Of a stretch of 64,000 nucleotides of DNA, positions 49,701 to 63,544 are shown in pieces (the stretch's first letter is position 1; each line of letters begins with the position of its first letter). The notes under the pieces are model-generated. The model made no database searches. It was not told the DNA's origin and was given only the letters and a program-made list of their open reading frames with translations. Source of the stretch: Glandiceps talaboti (Eukaryota > Hemichordata > Enteropneusta > Spengelidae). Made by a program: the position numbers and the translations under genes. The stretch covers positions 27,151,176-27,215,175 of the forward strand of contig NC_135550.1 of NCBI RefSeq assembly GCF_964340395.1, written 5' to 3'.

Positions 49701-51041
49701 TTTTTCGGTCCCCGCGCTGTACTTCGAGTCCATGTATCGTTTAGATTTAAACGTTTACTAGTGTTATTGGGGCGAGTTGAAAAGGGGACGAGTTAAAAAT
49801 GGGGCGAGTTGAAAATGGGCCGAGTTGAAATTGGGGTGAGTTGAAATGGGACGAGTTGAATCGCAATCGTAGTAGTGCAGGTATGCATAATTTATCATGA
49901 TAGTAAGGAGGAGTAGATTGGAGGGAGAATGGTGGAATAGCCATGTAACCATTGCTACATTGTCTGCAAATATTAGTAATATCTATTGTATTTTCCAAGT
50001 GTTATTACATCTGTCCTAGTTGTCATTGGGTTACAATACCCATGTGGCAGAGTGAATTTCATTTGATTCTTAATTTCAGACCACAGTTATCATACTTACA
50101 AATTTGATGTCACGTGACTCGGACAACTTTGAAAACCCGGATGACTTTAAACCAGAGAGATGGTTAAGATCAGAGAAACACAAACATAAGGTCAACCAGT
50201 TTGCCTCGCAACCATTTGGAACCGGTACCAGACAGTGCATTGGAAGGCGAATATCTGAGCTTGAGATGTACTTGTGCTTAGCTAAGGTAACCCGACATGA
50301 TCCATGATTGGGGTGGGGGTGGAGGGGAGGGGATTTTGTGTCAGAATATAATGAGGTGTAATATTGACGAAAAGGATTTCTCTCCGTGAAACCATAGCCT
50401 TATTAAGATAGAAGAAGACTTTCCACCGGCTAAAGGGAGAATCTTGTATGGAGCGAATTCACCAAGGTGATTTCTTAGTGAGGGTTGACCATTGACATTT
50501 CCTACACAACCATTTCGTAGATCAATGTGTCTAACTTTAAGGACACTAATTGAAACGATAACATTGCTTTTCATAGCACGAATTTTGATATATGATAATG
50601 ATAGAATTGACCCTTGACCCGGGTGCCTGCAGTGTTATGCACTACAACACATGATCTATTAACATTGCAGACTGTTATACTGTTACTGCACAGCCTTACA
50701 GCGCCCTCAATCTATTCACCGATATCTATACATGTTTGTCTTTATTTCGTTCTTGTTCAACATCATTATTCAATGATGAAATTTACATACAAATGGTTAA
50801 TTGTTATTAAGAATATATGAATTATGGTTGTCAATATACATATACTGCCGGTCATTTCCAGACTGAAACATTACAATGTTTATCACTATTGTTCATAAAG
50901 AAATTTTCCATGTTTTTTAATCTGCAGATCACCCAGAATTTCCGTCTTGAACCAAATAACGATAAGCCCTTAGAACCTTGCACGAGATTAATCCTGGTTC
51001 CTGATAAACCATTGTACTTGAAATTTCATGAACGGAAATAA
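45895..51041 (+). CDS. Mitochondrial-clan cytochrome P450, gene 2 (tandem paralogue)
   Basis: Exon blocks with the same phases as gene 1: 45895-46310, 46888-47084, 47392-47598, 47789-47964, 48569-48735, 49092-49170, 50080-50286, 50928-51041, giving 520 residues. An Arg-containing, acid-poor start (MALRCGYVVSRQP) suggests mitochondrial import. Motifs: WHRHRSVLIKPLL, helix I FGAAVDTTSN, ExxR at 385-388, PERW, and haem loop PFGTGTRQCIGRR with Cys467. The exons carrying helix C, helix I and the haem loop are close to gene 1. The 79-nt exon after ExxR (49092-49170) differs strongly (VVYGFSRILNKDAVVGGY here) and covers substrate-recognition site 5, so substrate choice may differ. The donor after 47084 is a weak GTCAGA. 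Its introns hold a CCA array, a hairpin element and a tandem-array foldback element. AATAAA occurs at 51442. Confidence 0.95.
46559..46726. repeat. (AC)n-(AT)n-(AC)n-(TCTG)n compound microsatellite
   Basis: About 29 AC units, a short AT run, AC again, then about 17 TCTG units (46656-46726), in intron 1 of P450 gene 2. Confidence 0.95.
48028..48137. mobile_element. Small hairpin element (MITE-like)
   Basis: A perfect 15-bp inner stem (GGCTAGATGTCTTTA at 48063-48077 with its complement at 48097-48111) lies inside an imperfect outer stem (48031-48051 with 48113-48134). The whole of about 107 bp folds on itself. It lies in the intron after the helix-I exon of P450 gene 2 and is absent from the matching intron of gene 1. 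Confidence 0.6.
48395..48520. repeat. (CCA)n trinucleotide array
   Basis: About 40 CCA/CAT units ending in two C runs. It lies about 50 bp before the acceptor at 48568 of P450 gene 2. Confidence 0.95.
48715..48855 (+). repeat. 73-bp tandem duplication of an exon end and donor
   Basis: TGTGGTCAGAGAAAGTAT at 48715 (the last coding bases of the ExxR exon) recurs at 48788, with the following intron sequence (ATTGTAA-ACCATCAACGATGG) also repeated. The second copy has lost the AG|GT donor and part of the coding match. Confidence 0.85.
49186..49859. mobile_element. Foldback-like element with tandem-array inverted ends
   Basis: The left end (49186-49308) is a tandem array of a 15-16-bp unit close to TTTCAACTCGTCCCA. 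The right end (49767-49859) is an array of the same unit inverted (TGGGGCGAGTTGAAA). About 460 bp of unrelated sequence lies between. Inverted ends built from short direct repeats are the hallmark of foldback elements. No coding frame was found inside. It sits in P450 gene 2, starting about 15 bp after the donor at 49171. Confidence 0.75.
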
Positions 51042-53810
51042 TCAGTTTACAGAGAAAGTAAACCAAAAAATCTGTCATATATTGTGAATAGTTCATTTGC
51101 ATCGGCATGCTCAAGGACTGGATTCAATATAACTGCTACAGATTACATACGGCAAAACCAACACACATTTCAAGTGTTTGATTTGATGGGGCGAATGTAA
51201 TCATGTTGAAGACAACTTTATTCTGCGTCATTGTGAACATCAACGAGTTGCTGATCTTGGATTTATGTATCAGAAATATAGCATGAGTGACGTAGCTAGT
51301 TTCTGTGCTGACGTCATTCATCATCACGTAGTTTTAGGTCACATTGTGACATTTGTCTATTTACATCTACCAGCTATATATTTCTACATTAGAGATATAG
51401 AGATATTGTTAACTCTTGTTGTAAATCAGATATATATTATAAATAAACATCTAATGGTATGTTTCGTGCCATGTTGAAACAGTTCAAATGGTACGTTTGT
51501 TGATCTTGAGGGAAACCTACAACAATATACTTGACATTGCCATGGCAACATAAAATGATGAAGATGCACTGCCATGTGTTGATGTAGAACGTTAATATGT
51601 TTTATGACATTGACTATGGAATGAACTCGTTGACTAACGTGAAACGTATTCTATGGATATTTCATTGGAGCCAAATATCATTTTATCAACCCTTTCCATT
51701 GAGCCAAACCCTTTATGTACGTGTATAGGACTTAATGTTTGCTTTTATCGCACACCACCATGTAATTTACATCCAATCTGTGGTACATTCTGCCTCGCTT
51801 TATTAAGCTTACTATACTTCATTTGTTATTTGTGTTACGTTAATCCGATATAACCCTCGATTGAAGCCGGTCACCGTCTTTTCATCATAATTGGATGGTT
51901 TTACTCAGCTTTAATCGGTCTCCTAGAGACGGTGATGTGTTTACGTTTCACAAGACCACAACTCATAACATTCAATTAAATATACGTTGTATGAGTCAAT
52001 TCACCCTTGACCTTAATCATAGCTCTTCGTACGTCATCGGTTTAAGGTCAACTGTAATGTTATGTACCAAATGATAGGAATCAGAAATTAATGTGAGAGA
52101 ACATTTCTGGTTGAACGATGTTGATTTGAACAAAACTCGAGAAGACATGAATGTGAAACATGTGTTGATTAGGAGTTAAGCTTATTCCTTTTTATGCTAG
52201 TGTACAAAGAGCAGTGTTAAATATCATTTTGGATTTTTTTTAATGACAAGTCAACACATCTACGTAGAGCTTTAACGATGCGCTATAATTGGGTTGTGAT
52301 TTAGTCGACGAATGTTGTACGATGGATTGTTATATTTGCTACTTGTGTAATGACGCGAATATAATTTTTAAGTCATGCCATAAATTACCATAAATCACAT
52401 TCCCAACGTATGGGATAATTGACTATGTTGACAGTGAATTTGACGGACCAAGTCTGAAATCATTGTTTTCCATTTCCTATACACATTTAGTCCGACACGG
52501 CCGAATTGTCGAATTTTTTAAATGAAGCATAATAAATTGTCACGTACACAATTGAAAAGAAAAACGTCTATCTAGCAGTTGAATGTCTTAACGCGACCCC
52601 TTCTTTCACTTGAATTCTAACATACATTAAGGTAATATCATATTCAATAAATTATTAGTTACACGTTTAGATGTTTACTTCAGTGGTAGGAGACCTATGT
52701 AAATCCGAACGGCCCTGTGATTTCAGCAACAAGAGCTTACCCATACCATTGAGAAAACCCATGATTTTAAAATTTAACTACGCGTAACTTTGATTGCTGT
52801 GAGATTGTTACTTTCATGAGTAATAATACACATTACTATACACGATGTGTTCAAGTATAAAGTGAGTATGCTATGCAGTGTATACGTGTCCCTCCTATAG
52901 TAATCGTAGATGGAGTAGACCGGGAGCTGAGACTGACAGTCACAGCCTTACTTTGCTTCGTGCACAATGAGTATATCGTTCAATAATTACATTTACACGT
53001 TCTACTAATTTCATTCAATATATGAAAAGTTTTAATAGTAAACACCGATCATATAGGTTGTTGATTCGTTATAATAGATACTTCAGAATATCTGCAGAAT
53101 GTGTGCTGATAAATAATTCGTCTATCGGTTTCCATTGCACGACAACTCACTTTTAAACAATAGAAATTCATTGATTTTTTTTCAGGAATTTCCGTACGAT
53201 TTGTTTGAATTTGCGCACCAGGTATTCTTTACATTGTCAAAAATTAACAAGTGAATTAGTACTGACATGTGATAACTCTGGTATTGCACCCCATGCCATA
53301 CTGAGTAAACTGTAAAATTTACGGCACAACATGACTACTACAACATGAACTACAGCAGTATGCCCCTCTACAATGTACAAATTTGATGGAGGCTGTTTTA
53401 GAAAAGATAACACTGCTGATTTGCCGTGTTGTGACATCACTTCTATTGTTATCACGTGTCAATTGGGTTCATGTTGGTTTTTATAACCGAATAACGTTAC
53501 AATTCACTCTACCACATAATAGTTATCGCGTCCATAAATTACGCTTGTTTTTTATTATTACCAGTAATAGCAATACATTTATGGTGGAACCCGACAATTT
53601 TAAATATATCGACTTTATATGTAATTTCTTGAATTTGACTCGAAGAGATATAAGATTTACTGCTATATGTAGGATGGTGACGTGAATAATAGGAGAGGAA
53701 TAATAATGGAGCTTTTAGAACATAATAAGCCTTTTACAGGTGAAATACTGGTCAATTGACAAATCTCCATTAGTTATTTTGTAGAAGATATAACAAGTAC
53801 ATATCAACAA

Positions 53811-53853
<43 letters not shown>

Positions 53854-54645
53854 AGATATGATACCATTTGCATTTAGACACTCAGAGACAAGGTCTGTCT
53901 GTGATTTAGATAGCTGTTTCTACGCAACCTTCGCTTATTTTGCAATTATATTGTAAATCGAAAGAATAAGAAAGAAACAAATCACACAATGCATTGTTAC
54001 AGTCTTGTTTATTTAGTGATACTAAGGTTGGGATTTAGGTGACTGTCGTTTCAGCCCCTTTTCAAGTGAAATGGGTTACAATGATTGGTAGCGTGTATAG
54101 ATAGGTGCTTGATACAATGGATGAAAGTAGTGTTTTTCTGATTAAAAAAAGGGATAAAGATAAAGGCAATATTGCGATATACCGGTACGTTTGCATTACC
54201 AATACATTATGACACCCTAGCTTTTAAACTAATCATCATATTATGTTGCGAAAATTGACGTTACATTTATGATATATTGACCCATGGCTTTTGAATGTGG
54301 TGAGAAGAGGAAAAGTATCCGGTCACATTTCGAATCTCTGAAACATGGTCATCTCAGTTGAAATTTACCAAATTCCGCGGCTTTATAAAATCTCACAAAA
54401 CACATCCCATAAATTAAATTTGAACTTCTTGTAACTTTAACGGCATGCTGAGGGGTCTTTCGTAGATTGGCATTAAGCGAATGGAAACGTCAAGCAAATC
54501 TTCACTTTGACGACCACGCAATACTCTAGTAATCGGATCTTGGTTTTGGAACTACCAAAAGTGTTTAATTTCTGTCGTACGATGATTTTACGTAAAACAA
54601 ACAGCTAGAGTTCAATTCGTTGAATAATTAGAGAGAAGGCGGAGA
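51042..54645. other. Intergenic region between P450 gene 2 and the cadherin gene
   Basis: No recognisable coding sequence. It contains an AC microsatellite (53813-53849). A TATA-like TTTATAAAA at about 54382 lies 260 bp before the cadherin start codon but is not supported further. Confidence 0.45.
53813..53849. repeat. (AC)n microsatellite
   Basis: About 17 AC units with one TC interruption. Confidence 0.9.
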
Positions 54646-57600
54646 ATGGATAAACCTACAATCTTCTTCGTTTGGATTGTTTTATTCGGGAATTTGATTC
54701 ATTTTGGGCAAGCAGGTAAGTCGCTATGAGTAAGACGGTGCGTGCACCGTTGTCAACTTGCGAATGATTTTTTTTTGGATTTGGGGAATGGGAAAAATGC
54801 AAAAGTGTACTTTCTCTTTGTAACATTTCGCTACTACGATAAGGTGTTTCAAAATATGATTTTATCTGAGAGCGTAAAATAAGTTTCATCAATATCATAT
54901 CACTTCGACATTTCTTGTATGGAGTCGGCACGTGACAACGTCAAACTACACTCCTGTAGAATCTCACAAACCGAACGCATTGCACTGTCCCTTGCTTAGA
55001 TAATTTGTAGTTGACAGTGTCAAAATAATGAATTGATGTTTCGTCCTACATCTAGTAAACATGACTATTAACAGTGTCCAATTTACGACGACAACCAACG
55101 TCATTATTTTGAGATGACACTGCAACAATTTGAAGAACTGGAAAACGTTAATCAATGTCCATAACCATGAACTTATCACATAAAGGTCGTGTTTTCGCAA
55201 ATATGTCAGATCTAGATTAAAATCTCATGGAGCAGATACCTAGTACCTACTAATGGTGTGTAAATCATCAACACAAACCACGGAAAACAAGATAGTATCT
55301 GATTCATCCGTATGAGAGATCGTTGCTTGAAGGAATTACATGTAATGAAGGCTTGGTTGGTCTAATGGACTGCTAATACCATCCATCAACTTGAAGGTCT
55401 TGCATTTATTTAGAGTATAAATCTTATTATATGTATATTATTGACTGGCATTGACCTAGTAGGACGATGGTAATTCATATGCTATAAACGATGAATATAT
55501 GACAAGGGATATTTTACATGAACTTCATGACTGCTATATACTACATTTTCATCTTGGTCACGGTCAATGATTAAAGTGGAGTACATCACGAAACTAGAAC
55601 GCCTTTCTGTTATCCGCTGAATGTTGACAGTAAATCAAAGACTTTGTGTGCAAAATATGACATCAGTAACACCACTGCCCTGTGTACTATCCTTCAATTT
55701 TCCACCAACCCTGACTCAGGAACTAATAAGAAGTTAATGAACTACTTTCAAGCCGTTTCCATGCAAACTAATCGAATGGTTCAAACATGCTCCATCTTGC
55801 ATTTTAATTATTTTCCAACTTGATTTAAGCTTACTAGTCTGGCACAATATCGTTATCCTGAAATAATCAAAGTAGCATGAATATGTTTGATAAAAATGAG
55901 AACGATGGCCAATGAAAGACGTAAAGCTAAGTTCTATAGTTGTAATAAAACCAAATTAGTTATTTGACTTTTATCGTTTATTAGTTCATCTAATTTTGAT
56001 GAATTGGTCACGGTGGATGATATAGACATTTAGATATTCATTGTGCTTTTTTCGTTAATAACGGAGGTAAGATCTCGGTCCAGTGCATCACTACAAAGTC
56101 TTGATATACTTTGTTGTTTGTTAAAACCGAGAAATATAGTAAATTGCTCATTGCCATGGTGACGTTTAGTGAGAACTAATCAAAGTCGTCAATTGTGGCG
56201 AAACAGGAGATAGCACAACATTCGGGCATTTGTTACAAAATATATTTCACGTATCCATCAAACTGTGTCAAAATATTGATGGAAGTGTGATTCGGGTGGA
56301 TCATATAGTTGTAGGCTGTTATCTCTAATATTAAAGTATATGTAAATGTCGTCAAAATTACATTTTTATTGACCATAAGTTTTAAACCGGAGATAAAGAG
56401 AGGATTGTTCTTCAGTCTCTGTCTGATAAGTCGTGATGTATGTATAAACCAAATTTGAAGGAATCATATCTCGTCGAGTACTAACTATATACCTAACTCC
56501 GGGGATCTATACGCATGTACCGTCGAATTCACTAGTGTAATGTCTTTTACGTACGTCGACTCAATAATTTATTGTTGAACGAGGTCTAGATAGCGAAAGA
56601 GGAAACTGTTTAATGGACTTAAAACGTTCGCTACATTTGCAAGATAGCGGAAGTAGTACGATTGGCGTATTTTGTAACAAGCACACTAGTTGTACCGCAA
56701 TTACTAAACGGTTAGATAATCTATTTGTAGTAAATCGACAGACATATTGCCATATAAAATGTCGATGGCACACTGTAGTGAAAACATCCTAGAATACAAT
56801 GGCTTAACCCAGAATGTCAAAATATTAGAATTGGATTCTAGAGAGTAAAGAAAATCAAATTGAATTTAATCAGGTAATAACGACACATTGACTAATGTTT
56901 CTAACGATGTACGGGCATCATGGCCATGGAGGTCAGGAGATGTATCAAGCTGACACATTTGATAACGACGTGGCACGGAAAAATCGTCTTGATTGAAATA
57001 TGTTGTCCCTCTGGAACACTGTTGATAGAAATGAAAACATAAATATTATAAGGAACATTTTTTATCATTTTACGAACGTTTATGATTTACATGATATTCA
57101 GCTCGCACCAGAATGAAAGATTTAACATGCGTTATCAACATTATTATAAAGTTAATTATTTGATAGTGTAAGGTATTTCAAAATAATTATAAAGCCTAAA
57201 GTTTTTACATTTCTCGACGATAATTAAATATTTTAAATGAAGTTTGAACATTGCATCGTTAACATGACCTTGCTGATCATTCGATTCATCTTTGTGTCAT
57301 GTTTGTTTAGTTATCGCCTTGTCACTAGAAACCTTTCTTGTGGATTTTCCCAGACATTACCGAGAAGCCTGTCGACATGCCCCATTGTATGTTTCTTAGA
57401 GCTTGTTATTGAAAAGACATTTGTCATACACCAGCTAACGAGATTAATCCTTCGGTCCCTACTGTGTTGGGTTTCTACCTTCAAACTGTATTTTCGGATT
57501 AAACCATCGGTCTCTATTATACACTTCAATTGATACAAAATTAACAAAACTTCGCTCAGTAACTAAGCTGAAGATAGCGTTTAATATAAACACGTGTATA

Positions 57601-59175
57601 AAATAACGTTTGTGGTCACAACAAAAGTGGTAGTAGATACGTTAAAGCTTATCGCGATTTGAGTACCCAATTATGGCCTAACAACAATTTGTAGTTGGTT
57701 AAAACGAAACAGGTTTCATCCCCGACATTTTGGGGGCATTTTGGGGTACCCAATAAACTCAGGTCAATGAAAAATGTCAGTCAAAGGATGGGTTTCAATG
57801 CTGTTATATCTATACTTCTGTTCTACATCTATTATATACTCCATGGTTAATTACGATATGCACAAGCCAAATTATTGTCTTTGAACAGATACTACAGATT
57901 ATATACTTTAGTCGTTCTACGTCACGACAACCCGTGCATACGTCACTGGTTCTGTGGTGCTCAAAATATGAGTCAAAATGTTCAAAATCACCATTATTTT
58001 TCCGATTTGTCATAAATCATGTATGAGGAGATTTTATTTTATTATTCCTCTTATTTTACTACATTCAGTCGGAAAATAGACGTGACCTCACTGGGGAATA
58101 GGGGAATAATATCTAATTATCACTAGTCATTCGGCATTACTTCTTAGCGATTTAGTATCTGAATTCTTGGGGGAAATCTGTGAAAAACAACCTCGGAAAG
58201 TTTCTGATGAGAATGTTATTCTTGAGTTACATGCTATAGGACTAAAGTCAAACTTACTTAGCCATTAATGGGGTAACCATTAACTAACGTGATTGACTTC
58301 ACAATGTACTTCACTGAAAGAATTAAAACATCAACTCCTACACGACTAAAGCACGCCATTTACGCAGACCCGTCTATCAACGAAACCTTTCAGAATTTAA
58401 AAGTACATTCATTTGTAAATCTTCAAAATAACCGAAATTCATGATTCGTTTACTTCTTTGTTCTGAAAAGTCACTGTTTTTATAAAATCTAATCAACCAA
58501 GTGCTTTATTGCTCAATACCACGACGTTTTAGTGACGTTGGCATTTGTATGGAAGGACCTATACGGATATGGAAACATTACGTTTAAACATTATCGACAA
58601 TCATAACTCAATTGGTTCTAGTATGGTGAAAGATGGACGGAAATTGCTACCACGGTTGCAAGAAAACACAACGTCGTAACATCCGTTAGAATTACGTTAT
58701 ATTTGAGAGCAAGTTTGAGATATTATTTTAAAAGTCATTGTAGTTGTGTGTATTGCAAATTAACAAAATAAAAACAAGCATGACTATATTACAACTGTTT
58801 TCAACGTTTTATTGTGTAATATAATACATTCTGAAGAATAATGTACATTACAATTTGACTATAATTCATAGAATGAACACATGATTGTATTGCACTATGA
58901 CAAATTAAGAGAGTACAATTCGTTGTCCATATTCAAAATGTATCCTGCGTGATATATATATAAATGCAAATTTAACCCGTTTTCTCACAAAATGTACTTT
59001 GCTACTCTATTCAGCCCATCTCATCAATCACTTTTGCAATTGATCGAAGTCAACAAGTCCTGCTGTCAATGTACAATCTGTATTGTATCTACATCACATT
59101 GTACGTACAATAAAGAGTTTACGTAGAAAACATAACGGCTTCACAAACTCAATCAACTTAATAATCTGTTTCTTG

Positions 59176-59236
<61 letters not shown>

Positions 59237-59247
59237 GATGATGGTGG

Positions 59248-59288
<41 letters not shown>

Positions 59289-60392
59289 GTGACGATAGTG
59301 TCTACAGTCTGTGTCTGTCTGTCTGTGTGGAGGTATGTGTGTATGTGTCTGTGTCTGTGTGTACATAAAGTGTATTTTGAGAAGGTCGGTCCATTTATAC
59401 CGTTCTTCGATATTTTTTGCTTTATAATATATTTTTTTGCAAATGTATTCTATTTTTATTGGGATAAACAGTTTGTGAATAAATGTAAATTTATATAAAA
59501 CGTGTAATGGTGAATATAGCTTTTCAACTTTCTTCTCCTCCTCTTATCGTTCAGCTTTGAACTTTGGACCTTTAAGCTCCCCAGTAACTGTATCCATAAA
59601 TGAAGGAATCATTCATGGTGACACCATTTATTCAAATATTGGTGCCGGTGGACAAGGAGGGAGTGCACAGTATTCATATGTTATTGAAAGTATACAGCCA
59701 GACCCAGGTCTTCCTTCACCATTTGAGATAATACAAGGTAAGCAGTCGTTAACTCGTCACATTTTAGCACTTATTACTCAAGATTCTTTTCTCCAAATAC
59801 CATTTTTTGATTTCACTAACTCAATCGATATCAATAACCCTCAGACTGTGAAAACGTTTTCTTCGTCATTGTTACAGGTGCACCAAGTACAGCTAACACA
59901 GCTGAAATCCGTGCTGTTGTCCCACCAGGATTTGATTACGAAACGGAGACTCAATACGTGCTACATATCATCGCAACTGACTTAAATGATATCCCTGCTG
60001 GTACAATCACTGGTACACTAACCGTTGACATCACTAACGATCCTGACCCCCCACAGTTCACCAATCTTCCTGGCGTTGGTAGCGTTAGTGAGTTAGCCAC
60101 CACACCGTTCACTTTTCATATGGTTACTGCTACAGATGATGATTCACCTCCTACCGACATCACATTTAGTATCTCCGGATCTGACCCTCCAGGTGCTCCA
60201 TTCCAGATAGGAGGTGTGAACTACAATCCTGGAGACGCTGGTATGTATGTATGTATGTATGTATGTATGTATGTATGTATGTATGTATGTATGTATGTAT
60301 GTATGTATGTATGTATGTATGTATGTATGTATGTATGTATGTATGTATGTATGTATGTACGTACGTACGTACGTACGTACGTACGTACGTGG

Positions 60393-60442
<50 letters not shown>

Positions 60443-63400
60443 ATGCATGCATGCATGCATGCATGCATGCATGTATGTATGTATGTATGTATGTATGTAT
60501 CTGTGGGGTGGGGTGGGGTGGGTGGGTGGATGGATGAACGTACGTATGGACGTATGTAATAATGATGTAAACACAGGTATTAGGGATTCTCTGTTAATTA
60601 ATACATTTAGTGGATGGGTTTGTGAATGGATGACAGAGTCGATCAGTGATTTTGTGGACAGATGAGGGTGTGAATTAAAAGCAAGGTAACCACTCAACAT
60701 GCAGTCAGTCTCTCTGTTTGTTCGGCGAGAGTGTCCCCGTGTGATTAACTTAGGGAATTGGACTTTACGGAATGATAGTGAAATATATCTTAATCTTTTG
60801 TGGGTTTTTTTCTCTATTAATAGTTGCGGAGATTCAAAACACATTAAATCCTGGCTTCGACTACGAGACTCAGATCAACGATACATACGAACTGTATATC
60901 ACAGTCACAGACGGAGGTGGATTGTCATCAACTTCTACTTTGACGATTTCTGTCTACGATGAAAATGAACCTGTGCAAATTACTAACCTCCCAAGCACTG
61001 TTATTGAAGCTGAATCTGTTGTTGGTTTTATTTTCCTGGTTGAATGGGATGACGTAGATATATTTGACTCCGGCACTCCAACCTTTATGATTTCAACCAC
61101 GCCTTCTGGTGGACCGTTTTCAGTCGACGTATCAGGTATTGGACCAGTTGCCATTTTATAATGGCACCGTAAAACTACACTGATTTCAGACATTTGACTA
61201 TTCTTCAAATAAAATCTACATGACCAGTACAGTTGTCTGGGCGCTTTGCATTAGGAAGCTGTCAGTAACCACAAGGAGGAGGACCGGGGGGAATCGGAGG
61301 GTCCCTTTTTAAAAAAATCGGTTCTCGGGAAGGGACATATTTTAGAAAATGGAATTAGGGTCACATTTTACTTTGATTTTTCGCTAATTTTGCATTATTG
61401 TGTGATTTTGACATCCCACCGTTGCCAGATCCCACTTCTGCTACCAGTGTACCTTAATATCAGAACATATCAGTCAAATCGCTCCTGACAACCATACAGT
61501 GAATCTTTTTTAAATTGTGGTGCGGGGAAAGGAGTGGGTCTCACATGAGTAAAGAGGAAGGAGTGTCGTAAAATATTGGGAATAATGTGTTGGCATGGAG
61601 ATGTTGATGTTGGGAGTCTAGTTTTTGGGAGTTCTGGCCTTCGGCTCAGCCAATTAGATCGAAACACAGATATTGATTAATGCAATACCTTCACAAGAAT
61701 TCGATGTGGTGGTGGTGGTGGTGGTGGTGGTGGTGGTAGTAGGCATAGTAGGAAATGTGGTGGTTGAGATGAGATCAAGCCTTTGAGAGACACACACTAT
61801 ACAATGATCAATGAATGAATAACATGTTTCGATGATTTGCAGGAAATATCATGGTCGTTTCTCCGGGTCTGGACTATCTGACAAACAATTTTTGGAAGGT
61901 AAATGTGTACATAGAAGATGCAGATGGATTGACAGATAGCAATGTTTTATACGTCCGTGTCACAGATGTCCCAGAAGGGCCAGCAATCACAAATATGCCT
62001 GTCGGTGTCTCTGTTCAAATCGGAGAAATGAGTTCTGGAGGCAATGATATATTCACCGTAGAAGCTGTGGATGATGATGATGACGACTATTTCTGTGTTA
62101 TGTTTGCCAATCCTAACGATGGGAATTTTGAAATCAACAGTACAAGTAAGTTTTGTAACATTAAAGGTCTGAAATATGATAAAACAACAATTTAAAAAAT
62201 ACACCAAACACCTAATATTTATTGATAAATAAAGTCGAATTACAAATTAATGCTGGTCTTACTGTTTGAATGGCACGCGCACGGATACACATGACATGGC
62301 AGGTATAAAAATAACAATTAACATATTATTCGTTGCATTCCAGCCAGTATCATTTACGTCATCGATACACCAACCCTTGACTTTGAAACTCTTCCCACCT
62401 ATACACTGACCGTCACGTGCCACGACTACATATTAGCTGGTGACCCTCGGGAACTGATCGTCAACCTGATTGATGAAAATGAACCTCCTCAAATATTAGA
62501 TTTGCCTGCAACAGTGACGGTACCTGAAGATGCTATTAACACCGCTTCAATTTACGTCGCAGATGGGTTTGATGTAGACGGGAATAGTCTTCGATATTAT
62601 ATCACAATTTTACCGACAAGTGGTCTAGGGAAGTTTTTTGTCACCAATACATGTAAGTATGTTTGCAATCTATTGATATTTGTGTTTCATATGAGAATGG
62701 TCGCACTTGGCATCAGCACAGTGTTAGGAACCTTTATACAGGTTGTACACCAACTATATGGCTAGTCTATGTAAAATCACATACAGACTGTGTTGATATG
62801 CAAATCATTCAAAGAAAGAAAGAAAGAAAGAAAGAAAAACTAAAACAACAGGCAACCCCATCGACTACAATTATAATTTTTAAAGCACCCGGTCAAAGTT
62901 TTACTACAACTCAGGTGATTATAAAGATGATGATGGGTAATGGTGGTAGTTGTGGTTGTGGTGGTGGTGGTGGTGGTGGCGGCGGCGGTGGTGGTGGTGG
63001 TGGTAATAGTGGTGATGATGATGTAGGTGTCAACAACGTCGACGATGATCATAGTTTATTTTCTTCGTTACATATGTATAGGCATACTAGACATGTACGA
63101 GTCCCATAATACTTGTTCTTCAAAATAGTAGCATTGACAACATATTCTTCAACAGCTGCAAATGATGCCAGGATCAAGATATCCAACAATCCTGGCTTTG
63201 ACTTCGAAAGCATTGGTCAGTACACCATTATATTAGAAGCAACGGACGGCGAGTTTACGGCAACTGGAACACTGAATGTCGATATTGTCGACACAGATGA
63301 ACCTCCACGATTTGTAGATGATATCCAAGATGTGTATATTGACGAGGAACAGGTAGGTTGGTTGGACATTAGTCTTCGATAAAGGTCACCATCTACATGT

Positions 63401-63476
63401 GGTTTGAAAAGTTTACATATTTTCCATTTGATCCTGATGATATGATGAAAAATGATGAGATAACTTAAACAATGCC

Positions 63477-63544
<68 letters not shown>

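Larger units (their letters stand above)
54716..59554 (+). other. First intron of the cadherin gene
   Basis: 4.8 kb between the signal-peptide exon and the first cadherin exon. It contains a copy of a dispersed repeat (57890-58110) and a GAT microsatellite. No coding sequence recognised. Confidence 0.6.

Noticed and set aside
54382-54390. TATA-like TTTATAAAA before the cadherin start
   Set aside because: Such strings are frequent in this AT-rich DNA and nothing else marks a transcription start here.
59094-59366. His-rich and Met-rich frames
   Set aside because: Produced by the GAT array; no start context, splice support or family match.
60247-60844. Long frames across the GTAT array, including one of about 207 codons
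   Set aside because: Low-complexity translation; the plus-strand frame is the cadherin exon running into its intron.
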